Of a DNA stretch of 64,000 bases, positions 9,981 to 17,600 are shown one piece after another. The stretch is from Martinezella rhizogenes (GTDB lineage: Bacteria > Pseudomonadota > Alphaproteobacteria > Rhizobiales > Rhizobiaceae). Each line of letters starts with the position of its first letter. Positions within the stretch are counted from its first letter, which is position 1. The position numbers and the translations under genes are program-made. The notes under the pieces are model-generated. The model did no database searches and was not told the DNA's origin. It was given only the letters and a program-made list of their open reading frames with translations. The stretch covers positions 212,425-276,424 of the forward strand of contig JAAMEZ010000032.1 of assembly GCA_013322215.1 (NCBI GenBank). Reading direction: 5' to 3'.

Positions 9981-10317
9981 GGCGCCCCGTTAGCTTGCTA
10001 TTGCAATTAAACGCTGGACTTAACGAGATCACTTGATCCCGCTATATCTAAGGTGCGGTATGACTCGCTTCGAATCAATAGGTGATCTGTCAATAATTCG
10101 TACGCTTGATTCCAAATGTCATCAATATCTTGATGGGGTCGTGCACCGAATTAATGAAACACAACCATAAGATTGTTGTGCATAAGTATCGCACGCACAG
10201 ATGCGTGCAACTTGGATAAGCATATTAACCGCGCATTCCTGCGAATGCCCGATCTCGACGGAGTATCGATCGAAGCTGGCGTTAAGCTTCATTGTCCGCA
10301 TGATTGGGGAGAAAAGA
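9981..10317. other. Intergenic region between prkA and tRNA-Phe
   Basis: No gene is supported in these 337 bases. They are AT-richer than the neighbours. Two small inverted repeats are visible: CATCAA/TTGATG (10120-10135) and GCACGCA/TGCGTGC (10191-10208). The first lies upstream of prkA and could be an operator; the second lies downstream of the tRNA-Phe 3' end and could help end that transcript. Both are short enough to be chance. Confidence 0.5.
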
Positions 10318-10393
10318 TGGTGCCCAGAGCCGGAATCGAACCAGCGACACGCGGATTTTCAATCCGCTGCTCTACCAACTGAGCTATCTGGGC
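10318..10393 (-). tRNA. tRNA-Phe (GAA)
   Basis: A 76-nt cloverleaf on the minus strand with encoded CCA. The acceptor stem is GCCCAGA/TCTGGGC with discriminator A; the anticodon stem GCGGA/TCCGC holds loop TTGAAAA with anticodon GAA; the T arm is GCTGG-TTCGATT-CCGGC. It stands alone between prkA and yacG. Confidence 0.97.
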
Positions 10394-10589
10394 ATCCGAG
10401 CTTCGCGTCGAGGGAAGAGCCTTAAGAGGCGCTGGGCGGTTGGTTCGCCCCGGAAGCGAGCGGGGTTATAGCATCTTGTTCGGCCATGTCCAGCCGCAAA
10501 TGACTCTTTTTTGACAGGAAATCGAATTTTGCCAATTCGCGAACAAAATTAAGGGGTTCGTAAGAGCGAGCCCCTTTGGAAAACCACTG

Positions 10590-10805
10590 TCAGTCCTGAT
10601 CGGAACTGTCGGCCTTCGTCTCGTCCTCGGTGACGGGGATCGCGTAGGAGCCGTTGAGCCACCGCGAGAGATCGACGGAGCGGCAGCGATCCGAGCAGAA
10701 GGGATAGTGTTCACGCAATGAAGGACGGCCGCATTCCGGACAGGGACGTGTCTTGCGCAGCGGCTCGACCTTCGAACCGACCTTGATCTCTTCAGCCTTC
10801 GTCAT
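10590..10805 (-). CDS. yacG: YacG, zinc-binding DNA gyrase inhibitor
   Basis: 71 residues. A C-X2-C-X15-C-X3-C zinc finger runs from CPECGRP to FCSDRC, followed by the conserved R-S-V-D-L-S-R-W-L segment and an acidic tail; this is the YacG pattern. E. coli YacG binds GyrB and inhibits gyrase. The ATG at 10805 is preferred because GGAAGG (10815-10820) lies 9 nt upstream. An ATG at 10826 would add seven residues and overlap maf more. It ends the murA-to-yacG cluster. Confidence 0.92.
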   Translation of the reverse strand: MTKAEEIKVGSKVEPLRKTRPCPECGRPSLREHYPFCSDRCRSVDLSRWLNGSYAIPVTEDETKADSSDQD

Positions 10806-10810
10806 GACGA

Positions 10811-11431
10811 CTATCCTTCCTGCCATCCGGCGTGGACATCGAATCCCTCGCCCGTAAGCAGCAGCATGGTTTCATAAAGCGGCAATCCGACGACATTGGT
10901 ATAGGAACCGACAAGCTTCTGCACGAAGGAGCCGGCAAGCCCCTGAATACCATAGGCTCCGGCCTTGCCGCGCCACTGGCCGGAGGCGAGGTACATTTCG
11001 ATGTCGCGGCTCGACAGGCGCTTGAAGCGCACCTTGGTCTCGACGACCTTCTGGCGCAACTTGCGATCCGGCGTGATCAGGCAGATGCCGGTATAGACGA
11101 CATGGCCGCGGCCGGAGAGCAGATGCAACGCCGCCGCGGCTTCATCGACGAACTCCGCCTTCGGCAGGATGCGCCGCCCGACGGCGACGACCGTATCGGC
11201 CGAGAGAATATAGCTGCCCTGCCAGGCAGCATCGCTCTTGATGGCCGCAAAGGCCGCTTCGCCCTTCTCAGCCGAAAGCCGCCGCGCCAGCGAGCGCGGG
11301 TGCTCCGACTTCTTCGGCGTCTCGTCGATATCCATCGGCATGAGACGCGCCGGTTCGATGCCTGACTGATGCAGGAGCTCGACACGACGCGGCGATCCGG
11401 AGGCCAGTATCAGCTTGTGTTTCAACGCCAT
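10811..11431 (-). CDS. maf: Maf-like nucleotide pyrophosphatase
   Basis: 206 residues. The signature LILASGSPRR is at the N terminus and the second motif, LSADTVVAVG, is in the middle, both typical of Maf proteins, which hydrolyse non-canonical or methylated nucleoside triphosphates to monophosphates. Which subfamily (dTTP/UTP or m7GTP-like) was not settled. The ATG at 11431 gives the family's usual N terminus (MALKHKLILASGSPRR); an ATG at 11449 adds six residues. It overlaps an alternative yacG start and is read in the same direction. Confidence 0.92.
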   Translation of the reverse strand: MALKHKLILASGSPRRVELLHQSGIEPARLMPMDIDETPKKSEHPRSLARRLSAEKGEAAFAAIKSDAAWQGSYILSADTVVAVGRRILPKAEFVDEAAAALHLLSGRGHVVYTGICLITPDRKLRQKVVETKVRFKRLSSRDIEMYLASGQWRGKAGAYGIQGLAGSFVQKLVGSYTNVVGLPLYETMLLLTGEGFDVHAGWQEG

Positions 11432-11510
11432 CAGACCTCGACCTGTCATGCGGAAATAAGAACCGGCTCTAGAGCATGACCTAAGATCAACAGCTCTAGC
11501 GAGCGGCTGA

Positions 11511-11729
11511 TTACTTGAAACGGTAGGTGATGCGGCCCTTCGTCAGGTCGTAGGGGGTCATTTCCACCAGCACCTTGTCGCCCGCCAGAACGCGGATGCG
11601 GTTCTTACGCATGCGGCCCGCGGTGTGGGCGATGATCTCGTGCTCGTTTTCCAGCTTCACGCGAAAGGTCGCGTTCGGCAGGAGTTCGGTGACGACACCG
11701 GGAAATTCGAGGACTTCTTCTTTCGGCAT
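11511..11729 (-). CDS. infA: Translation initiation factor IF-1
   Basis: 72 residues, the standard length of IF-1. It is a single S1/OB-fold domain with EVLEFPGVV, LPNATFRVKLENEHEI, HTAGRMRKNRIRVLAGDKV and the C-terminal GRITYRFK. IF-1 occupies the ribosomal A site during initiation. The second residue is Pro rather than the more usual Ala. The ATG at 11729 gives the correct length; AGGAAAAG lies upstream. Gene order with maf downstream is usual in rhizobia. Confidence 0.98.
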   Translation of the reverse strand: MPKEEVLEFPGVVTELLPNATFRVKLENEHEIIAHTAGRMRKNRIRVLAGDKVLVEMTPYDLTKGRITYRFK

Positions 11730-11872
11730 TAAAGCTTCTTTTCCTGTCGGTTGGGGTCGGCGCCCATGCCAAAAAAGCGGGGGTCGCCGGAAATTTGCGC
11801 GGAAACTACACAATCATCGCGGTTTTGTGAACCTCGTTGATAAGGGTTTCTGCATTTGTTTCATTCGCAGCC

Positions 11873-12349
11873 TTAAAGCGAGCCACGATGTTCCACCAGC
11901 CTGCTCTCGATCAGGCCCAAAAGATAGTCTCGCACCCCGCGATAGGCATCCAGAACCTGCTCGCGCGTTCCATCCGTCGCGGAGGGGTCCATCGTCGGCC
12001 AATAGATGACGTCGACAGCATTTGCGCGCGTCAATTCAAGGGCGGCGTGATGCGCCTCGGGAGACAGCGTGATGATGACATCGAAGAAATCATCCTCCAG
12101 CTCCTCCAGGGTCTGTGGCTGGCGACGGCCGAGCGACAAACCGATTTCCGCGAGCACCACATCGACGAAGGGATTGCGCTCGCCGGCCCGCACGCCCGCT
12201 GACGCGATATAGGTGCCCTGCGGCAACATGCTGCGCGCCATCGCCTCGGCCATGGGCGAACGGATGGCATTGAGGCCGCACATGAAAAGAATGGCGCCGG
12301 GGGATTTGCCGTTGTGCTCGATCGCCTGCGGCTCTTCCATGGCAGTCAC
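11873..12349 (-). CDS. Low-molecular-weight phosphotyrosine phosphatase / ArsC-like protein
   Basis: 158 residues. The phosphate-binding loop C-X5-R-S is CGLNAIRS (Cys24, Arg30) in the context ILFMCGLNAIRSPMAEAMA, and a C-terminal WPTMDPSA gives the general-acid Asp. That is the LMW-PTP fold, shared by protein phosphatases and thioredoxin-linked arsenate reductases. No further redox cysteines are visible after Cys24, which favours phosphatase over arsenate reductase. The start overlaps the UPF0262 stop (ATGA at 12346-12349), so it is co-translated within the core operon. Confidence 0.88.
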   Translation of the reverse strand: MTAMEEPQAIEHNGKSPGAILFMCGLNAIRSPMAEAMARSMLPQGTYIASAGVRAGERNPFVDVVLAEIGLSLGRRQPQTLEELEDDFFDVIITLSPEAHHAALELTRANAVDVIYWPTMDPSATDGTREQVLDAYRGVRDYLLGLIESRLVEHRGSL

Positions 12350-12819
12350 CCGCGCCAGTAGAGCACGCAGACGAGCGTGAAGAGCCGGCGCGCCGTATCG
12401 AAATCCACGCTGATCTTGCCGTTCAGCCGATCCATCAGCGTCTGGGAGCCTTCGTTGTGGATGCCGCGCCGGCCCATGTCGATCGCTTCGATGCGGCTGG
12501 GTGTGGCCGAACGGATCGCCTCGTAATAGCTCTCGCAGATCATGAAATAGTCCTTCACGATCCGGCGGAACGGGGTCAGCGACAGAATATGGGTGGCGAC
12601 GACGGCGCCATCTTCCATGCGGATGTCGAAGACCAGCTTCTGCTCGACCAGCGAGAGATTGAGCAGATAAGGCCCGCCCTGATGCCCGACGGGAGTGAAA
12701 CTGTTTTCCTCGATGAGGTCGAAGATGGCGACGGCGCGCTCATGTTCGACATCCGGCGTCGAACGGCCGATCGTGTCGTCGAGGACCACATCGCTCAGCC
12801 GGAAGACGCCCTTCACCAT
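12346..12819 (-). CDS. UPF0262 family protein
   Basis: 157 residues, the length of the alphaproteobacterial UPF0262 family, with segments SFTPVGHQGGPYLLNLS, LTPFRRIVKDYFMICESYYEAI and MGRRGIHNEG. The function is unknown. It lies 3 nt after hisD and overlaps the phosphatase gene by 4 nt. This hisD-UPF0262-phosphatase arrangement is conserved across rhizobia, so it is a core gene rather than an acquired one. Confidence 0.9.
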   Translation of the reverse strand: MVKGVFRLSDVVLDDTIGRSTPDVEHERAVAIFDLIEENSFTPVGHQGGPYLLNLSLVEQKLVFDIRMEDGAVVATHILSLTPFRRIVKDYFMICESYYEAIRSATPSRIEAIDMGRRGIHNEGSQTLMDRLNGKISVDFDTARRLFTLVCVLYWRG

Positions 12820-12822
12820 GCC

Positions 12823-14121
12823 TTACCCCTCGAGATTGAGGCGGATCGCGACCGACCGCGCATGTGCATCCAGCCCTTCGGAATTGGCAAGCGCGATCGC
12901 CGCCGGCCCGAGGGCGCGAAGCTGCTCCGACCCCAGCCGGAGAATAGACGTGCGCTTGACGAAATCCAGCACGGAAAGGCCGGAAGAGAAGCGCGCGGAG
13001 CGCGCCGTCGGCAGCACATGGTTCGAGCCACCGACATAATCGCCGATCACTTCTGGCGTATGACGGCCGACGAAAATAGCCCCCGCATTGCGTACGCCTG
13101 ACAGCAGCGGCTCGGGATCGTCGACCGCAAGCTCCAGATGCTCGGCCGCTATGCGGTTGGCCAGCGGAATGGCCTTCTTCAAGTCCGAAACCAGGATGAC
13201 CGCCCCGAAATCCCGCCAGCTCGCTGCCGCCGTCTGCGAGCGGCTGAGCTGCTTCAGCTGCCGCTCGACCGCCGCGTCCACGGCCCTGCCGAATTCGGCA
13301 TCGTCGGTGATGAGGATCGATTGCGCGCTTTCGTCATGTTCGGCCTGCGCCAAGAGGTCGGCGGCGATCCAGTCCGGATCGTTGTTCTTGTCGGCGATGA
13401 CGAGCACTTCCGACGGGCCGGCGATCATGTCGATGCCGACGGTGCCGAAGACCTGGCGCTTGGCGGCGGCCACATAGGCATTGCCGGGACCAGTGATCTT
13501 GTAGACCGGCTCGATCGTCTCGGTGCCGTAGGCGAGCGCCGCAATGGCCTGCGCGCCACCGATGCGGTAGATCTCCTCGACGCCGGCCATGCGGGCCGCC
13601 GCAAGAACGGCCGGATTGACGGCACCGCCCGTCGCCGGCACAGCGATGACGATGCGCTCGACGCCGGCGACCTTGGCCGGCACGGCATTCATCAGCACCG
13701 AGCTCGGATAGCTCGCCGTACCGCCGGGCACATAGAGGCCGACAGCCTCGATCGCCGTCCAGCGCGAGCCGAGACCGACGCCGAGATCGTCCTCATAGAT
13801 ATCGTCCTTCGGCAGCTGCCGGCGGTGATGCGATTCGATGCGGGTGGCGGCGACCTTCAGCGCGCCAAGCACTTCGGCCGGAACGGCCTCGATCGCCGCA
13901 TCGATCTCGGCTTCGCTGACCCGCATCGGCGTTGCGGCAAAATCGACGCCATCGAACTTCCTGGAATAGTCCGCAAGGGCCGCGTCACCGCGCGCCCGCA
14001 CATCATCGATGATGCCGCGCACCACGGCATTCACGTCCTCGGACACTTCCCGCTTGGTCGTCAGGAATGCGGCGAACTGCTGCTCGAACCCTTCCGACGC
14101 CTGATCCAGCCAGATAGCCAA
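12823..14121 (-). CDS. hisD: Histidinol dehydrogenase
   Basis: 432 residues. It catalyses the last two steps of histidine synthesis, oxidising L-histidinol to L-histidine with two NAD+ and Zn2+. Typical segments are YVPGGTASYPSSVLMNAVPAKVAGV, GPGNAYVAAAKR, DMIAGPSEVLVIAD and LLAQAEHDESAQSILIT. The start is a TTG at 14121: GGAAGGA (14131-14137) lies 9 nt before it, and it gives the N terminus AIWLDQ found in homologues, whereas the ATG at 14139 would lie within that ribosome binding site. It is in the murA-DUF2948-hisD-UPF0262 run, away from other his genes. Confidence 0.97.
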   Translation of the reverse strand: MAIWLDQASEGFEQQFAAFLTTKREVSEDVNAVVRGIIDDVRARGDAALADYSRKFDGVDFAATPMRVSEAEIDAAIEAVPAEVLGALKVAATRIESHHRRQLPKDDIYEDDLGVGLGSRWTAIEAVGLYVPGGTASYPSSVLMNAVPAKVAGVERIVIAVPATGGAVNPAVLAAARMAGVEEIYRIGGAQAIAALAYGTETIEPVYKITGPGNAYVAAAKRQVFGTVGIDMIAGPSEVLVIADKNNDPDWIAADLLAQAEHDESAQSILITDDAEFGRAVDAAVERQLKQLSRSQTAAASWRDFGAVILVSDLKKAIPLANRIAAEHLELAVDDPEPLLSGVRNAGAIFVGRHTPEVIGDYVGGSNHVLPTARSARFSSGLSVLDFVKRTSILRLGSEQLRALGPAAIALANSEGLDAHARSVAIRLNLEG

Positions 14122-14178
14122 ACTGATATTTCCTTCCATCGCGGCCGCCTTCAGCGGCCGTATCCAACCGTTACAAGC

Positions 14179-14622
14179 CTATACGCCAGCGTCGGGATGT
14201 CGAGGCTTATGGGCCGTTTCCCATGCACCGCCGATATCCGCAAGCTGGGCCTCGATGCATTCGACATCGAGCGCGATCGTGGCGTTGGCGGCAAGGGCAA
14301 GCTCGATCGTGCCGTCCGGCCCCTCGCCCTTCTGGTCGAAGCGGATGGCAAGCAGCGACAGCACTTCATCGCGGTTGCGCCTGTCGAAGCCGTTGGAGCG
14401 AACCGCCTGCACGCGCTTGAACACCAGCGCGGAACGATGGCGTTCATAAGGCTTGCTGCGCTGATCCGACTGCTCCCAGACGAAGCGGTTGGCCGCGAGC
14501 GAGAACTGCTCTTGCTTCGGCGCGAAGGACATGTCGCCGACCTTGAAGACGCTATCCTGCATGTAAGCAGAAATGACATCCAGGTCATCGGTGTCGAGTG
14601 CCATTAGCTTGAGATCGCTCAT
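14179..14622 (-). CDS. DUF2948 family protein
   Basis: 147 residues, matching the rhizobial DUF2948 family: LMALDTDDLDVISAYMQDSVFKVGDM near the N terminus, then RFVWEQ and a C-terminal IALDVECIEAQLADIGGAWETAHKP. The function is unknown. The ATG at 14622 has AAGGA just upstream; an ORF extending to 14841 is only upstream readthrough. It lies between murA and hisD, in the position it keeps in related genomes. Confidence 0.85.
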   Translation of the reverse strand: MSDLKLMALDTDDLDVISAYMQDSVFKVGDMSFAPKQEQFSLAANRFVWEQSDQRSKPYERHRSALVFKRVQAVRSNGFDRRNRDEVLSLLAIRFDQKGEGPDGTIELALAANATIALDVECIEAQLADIGGAWETAHKPRHPDAGV

Positions 14623-14721
14623 TCGTCCTTTATCCCCGATCGCGCCAGTCAAACGCCCGGCAAACCTTATTGCCGACGTTTCTCCATTCTGGACATAGGA
14701 TGCGAGCGCAAAAGACGCAAC

Positions 14722-14746
14722 CGAAGAAAGCGGGCTTGCCCGCTCT
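14722..14746 (-). terminator. Probable terminator after murA
   Basis: Read on the minus strand, AGCGGGC/GCCCGCT with a 2-nt loop (14729-14744) is followed by TTTCTTC. It lies in the 233-nt gap after murA. If it works, the DUF2948-hisD part has its own promoter between 14623 and 14720. Confidence 0.5.
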
Positions 14747-14855
14747 CTTGGCGTCATCCGACGGAATTGAGACATGCCCGACAAAATTCTGTCGCAGCTT
14801 TGCGACAACGGCATGCGCAAAACTTCGGAGTAATTCCGCAATATCGCGACCGGTT

Positions 14856-16148
14856 TTAGTCGCTGATGCGCTCGACCACGGCGCCGCAGCGCGTCAGCTT
14901 GTCTTCCAGTCGCTCGAAGCCGCGATCCAAGTGATAGATGCGCGACACCAGCGTCTCGCCTTCGGCGGCAAGGCCGGCAATGACGAGCGAGACGGAGGCG
15001 CGAAGGTCGGTCGCCATGACAGGCGCGCCCTTCAGCTTCTGCACGCCCTCGATGCGGGCCGTCTGGCCTGACAGAGAGATCTTGGCGCCGAGACGGGCGA
15101 GCTCCTGCACATGCATGAAGCGGTTTTCGAAGATGGTCTCGGTGATATGCGAGATGCCCGAGGAGCGGGTCATCAGCGCCATGAACTGCGCCTGCAGGTC
15201 GGTCGGGAAGCCGGGGAACGGATCGGTGACGACGTCGACCGGCTGGATGCCGCCGCCATTGCGCATGACGCGGATGCCGTTGTTGGTCGGCGAAACCGTG
15301 GCGCCGGCGCGGCGCAGGCTTTCGAGCGCGGTGTCGAGCAGCGCGACATCGGTATTTTCAAGCGTGACGTCGCCGCCGGCCATGGCGACGGCCATGGCGT
15401 AGGTGCCGGTCTCGATCCGGTCGGGCAGCACGCGATGGCGAGCGCCGGACAGTGAGGTGACGCCCTCGATGGTGATCGTGCTGGTGCCGGCGCCGGAAAT
15501 CTTGGCGCCCATGGCGATCAGGCAATTGGCGAGATCGACGATTTCAGGCTCGCGAGCGGCATTGCCGATGACGGTCGTGCCGCGGGCAAGCGTCGCGGCC
15601 ATCATCATTACATGCGTCGCGCCGACGGAAACCTTCGGGAAGTCATAACGCGCGCCGATGAGGCCGCCCTTCGGCGCGGTGGCGTTGATATAGCCGGCGT
15701 CGATTTCCATGGTGGCGCCGAGCGCCTGCAAGCCCTCGATGAAGAGATCGACCGGACGCGTGCCGATGGCGCAGCCGCCCGGCAGCGACACGCGCGCCTG
15801 ACCTTCGCGGGCGAGCAACGGCCCGATGACCCAGAAGCTCGCGCGCATCTTGGCGACCAGCTCGTAAGGCGCTGTGGTATCGACGATGGTGCGACAGGTG
15901 AAATGGATCGTGCGGGAATAGCCGTCTTCCTGACGCTCGCGCCGACCGTTGACGGCGACATCGACGCCGTGATTGCCGAGGATGCGCATCAGAAGCTCGA
16001 CATCGGCCAGATGCGGCACGTTTTCGAGCGTCAGGGTATCGCTGGTCAGAAGCGAGGCGATCATCAGCGGCAGGGCGGCATTCTTGGCGCCGGAGATCGG
16101 AATGATACCGTTGAGCTCATTGCCGCCGACAATCCTGATACGATCCAT
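14856..16148 (-). CDS. murA: UDP-N-acetylglucosamine 1-carboxyvinyltransferase
   Basis: 430 residues, full length. MurA transfers enolpyruvate from PEP to UDP-GlcNAc, the first committed step of peptidoglycan synthesis, in the cytoplasm. Motifs seen are GGNELNGIIPISGAKNAALP at the N terminus, the catalytic loop segment LPGGCAIGTRPVDLFI (its Cys is the residue fosfomycin alkylates), and DPFPGFPTDLQAQFMALM. A small charged-protein gene lies upstream and DUF2948-hisD downstream, all on the same strand. Confidence 0.98.
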   Translation of the reverse strand: MDRIRIVGGNELNGIIPISGAKNAALPLMIASLLTSDTLTLENVPHLADVELLMRILGNHGVDVAVNGRRERQEDGYSRTIHFTCRTIVDTTAPYELVAKMRASFWVIGPLLAREGQARVSLPGGCAIGTRPVDLFIEGLQALGATMEIDAGYINATAPKGGLIGARYDFPKVSVGATHVMMMAATLARGTTVIGNAAREPEIVDLANCLIAMGAKISGAGTSTITIEGVTSLSGARHRVLPDRIETGTYAMAVAMAGGDVTLENTDVALLDTALESLRRAGATVSPTNNGIRVMRNGGGIQPVDVVTDPFPGFPTDLQAQFMALMTRSSGISHITETIFENRFMHVQELARLGAKISLSGQTARIEGVQKLKGAPVMATDLRASVSLVIAGLAAEGETLVSRIYHLDRGFERLEDKLTRCGAVVERISD

Positions 16149-16293
16149 ATAAGCAATACGGGCGAGGCCCGCCTTTCCTGATAGTTCCGGGCGCCTTGAA
16201 GTCGCGGGCGCCAGGTTTCGTGCACCTGGTAAAACGCGCTCTTTAGACGAAATAGATTAACGCATCAATTCGTTTGATGATGGGCGACATCAA

Positions 16294-16566
16294 TCATTGC
16301 GATTCGTCCCTTTTTGCGGCGGCATCCGCACTATCCCCAGCCTTTGCCGCCGGCAAACCATCGGTCTCGTCGGCCTGGCCGGCGCGGCGCGCGCGCACCT
16401 GCTGCTTGCGGCGCGAGAGATTTTCGCGCAGCTTCTGCGCCGCGCGCTCCCGCCGCCTGTCCGCTTCGGTGATCTGCCTGCCGCCCGTGGGCTCGCCCGC
16501 TTCACCGGCGCTCGGAGCACCCTGCAAAGCCTGCCCATCATCGATTTTCGTCTTGTCCGCACCCAT
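16294..16566 (-). CDS. Small charged protein of unknown function
   Basis: 90 residues, hydrophilic, with a strongly basic helix-forming stretch (TEADRRRERAAQKLRENLSR) and a low-complexity Ala/Asp/Lys tail. The ATG at 16566 is preceded by GAGGAAG at a good distance; an ORF reaching 16668 adds an unsupported N terminus. It lies upstream of murA on the same strand, with 145 nt between. The motif content is too low for a family call; it could bind nucleic acid or simply be disordered. Confidence 0.6.
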   Translation of the reverse strand: MGADKTKIDDGQALQGAPSAGEAGEPTGGRQITEADRRRERAAQKLRENLSRRKQQVRARRAGQADETDGLPAAKAGDSADAAAKRDESQ

Positions 16567-16721
16567 GTCTTCCTCATAGCGGAAAACACCGCCTGTCAAA
16601 AGACCGACACATTTTTTCCAACGATCTTTCAAAGAACTTGCAATTTGCGGCTTGCACTCGGCCTCCACCTATGGCAATAGCCGCCTCGCCCAATACGGCG
16701 CACCACACCGCGCCACGGAAT

Positions 16722-16796
16722 GCTGCTATAGCTCAGGGGTAGAGCACTCCCTTGGTAAGGGAGAGGCCGAGAGTTCAAATCTCTCTAGCAGCACCA
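16722..16796 (+). tRNA. tRNA-Thr (GGT)
   Basis: A 75-nt cloverleaf on the plus strand with encoded CCA. The acceptor stem is GCTGCTA/TAGCAGC with discriminator A; the anticodon stem CTCCC/GGGAG holds loop TTGGTAA with anticodon GGT; the T arm is GAGAG-TTCAAAT-CTCTC. Its 3' end borders the AT-richer ATPase/DUF4276 segment, a typical integration position. Confidence 0.97.
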
Positions 16797-16949
16797 GTTT
16801 TCCTTCGTAGCGAAATCCAAATACCTAATATTAGCATTACGCTAAATCCACGATTGGCTAAGGCATTGGTGCTAACGTTATCAAATCGTCCCTATTAGCG
16901 TGGCCAACATTCGATGAATTCCGCTCGGCGACAACCAGCAGAAAGTACG

Positions 16950-17600
16950 CTACAATATACCCCATGTTGAAAGTGCCTCACGCAAGTCCGACTCGAACTT
17001 TAGGTACGACGCAGATCCGCGAAGATTCTTAAAATCCTGTTGTAGTGCTATCGATCCAAAATTCACGTCGCGCTTCGCCGTTACACGATTTCCATAAACG
17101 ACATCTACGACCGACCTTAAGGTTGCCTTGGGATCAGGCAGTTTTTCTGCCTGGTCCGCGTTGGTAGGTAAACCGAGTGCATTCTGATTGTCACGATAAC
17201 CTAGCGTTGCTAATAAAGCGTTCCGATCTGCCAACAACCACGCCTCCGTCTCATGTTTTGGTGCAATGATGACGGCTCGATCTTTGCGAATTCCACAAAT
17301 ATCGCTCATTCTGTCAATATAAGCCTGAGCACGATCGTCTATCCCTTCCGCTAGCGCCCTCCCGCCTGTATCGGCATGGATAAACAACAATTCAAATGCC
17401 CCTTTTGCTGCGCAAGCTTCGACAGCTACTTCTTCAATAGCACGGCCAGATTTTCCTAAATGCACCGCGCAACTATTTGGAACATCGACAGAAAATTTGC
17501 CATCAGCAAGAATCAGCTCTTCAAGGACACGAGGTAGGAATGCTTCAAAGTAATCCCGATCAGAGTTACCTTCTGCATACAAGGCCCAACTCAGATACAC
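16950..17600 (-). CDS. DUF4276-type Toprim-like protein (putative nuclease)
   Basis: 216 residues. The N terminus LYAEGNSDRDYFEAF fits the Toprim glutamate motif (E10-G11-x-x-D14), ELLFIHADTGGR supplies an aspartate (D77) in the second Toprim position, and PKHETEAWLLAD (E117, E119, W121) is the conserved DUF4276 segment. Such proteins pair with OLD/RecF-like ATPases and are suspected metal-dependent nucleases in phage defence; that role is inference here. The GTG start at 17600 shares one base with the ATPase stop (TAGTG), so the genes are coupled. The base composition is AT-richer than the chromosome around it. Confidence 0.7.
   Translation of the reverse strand: MYLSWALYAEGNSDRDYFEAFLPRVLEELILADGKFSVDVPNSCAVHLGKSGRAIEEVAVEACAAKGAFELLFIHADTGGRALAEGIDDRAQAYIDRMSDICGIRKDRAVIIAPKHETEAWLLADRNALLATLGYRDNQNALGLPTNADQAEKLPDPKATLRSVVDVVYGNRVTAKRDVNFGSIALQQDFKNLRGSASYLKFESDLREALSTWGIL

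Noticed and set aside
10173..10425. Short ORFs across tRNA-Phe
   Set aside because: They translate the antisense of the tRNA (the VPRAGIEPATRGF-like product is a familiar artefact of tRNA genes).
11873..12349. Arsenate reductase (ArsC) for the small phosphatase
   Set aside because: The P-loop fits both, but no further cysteines for the arsenate redox relay are visible, and the gene lies in a housekeeping cluster without ars genes.
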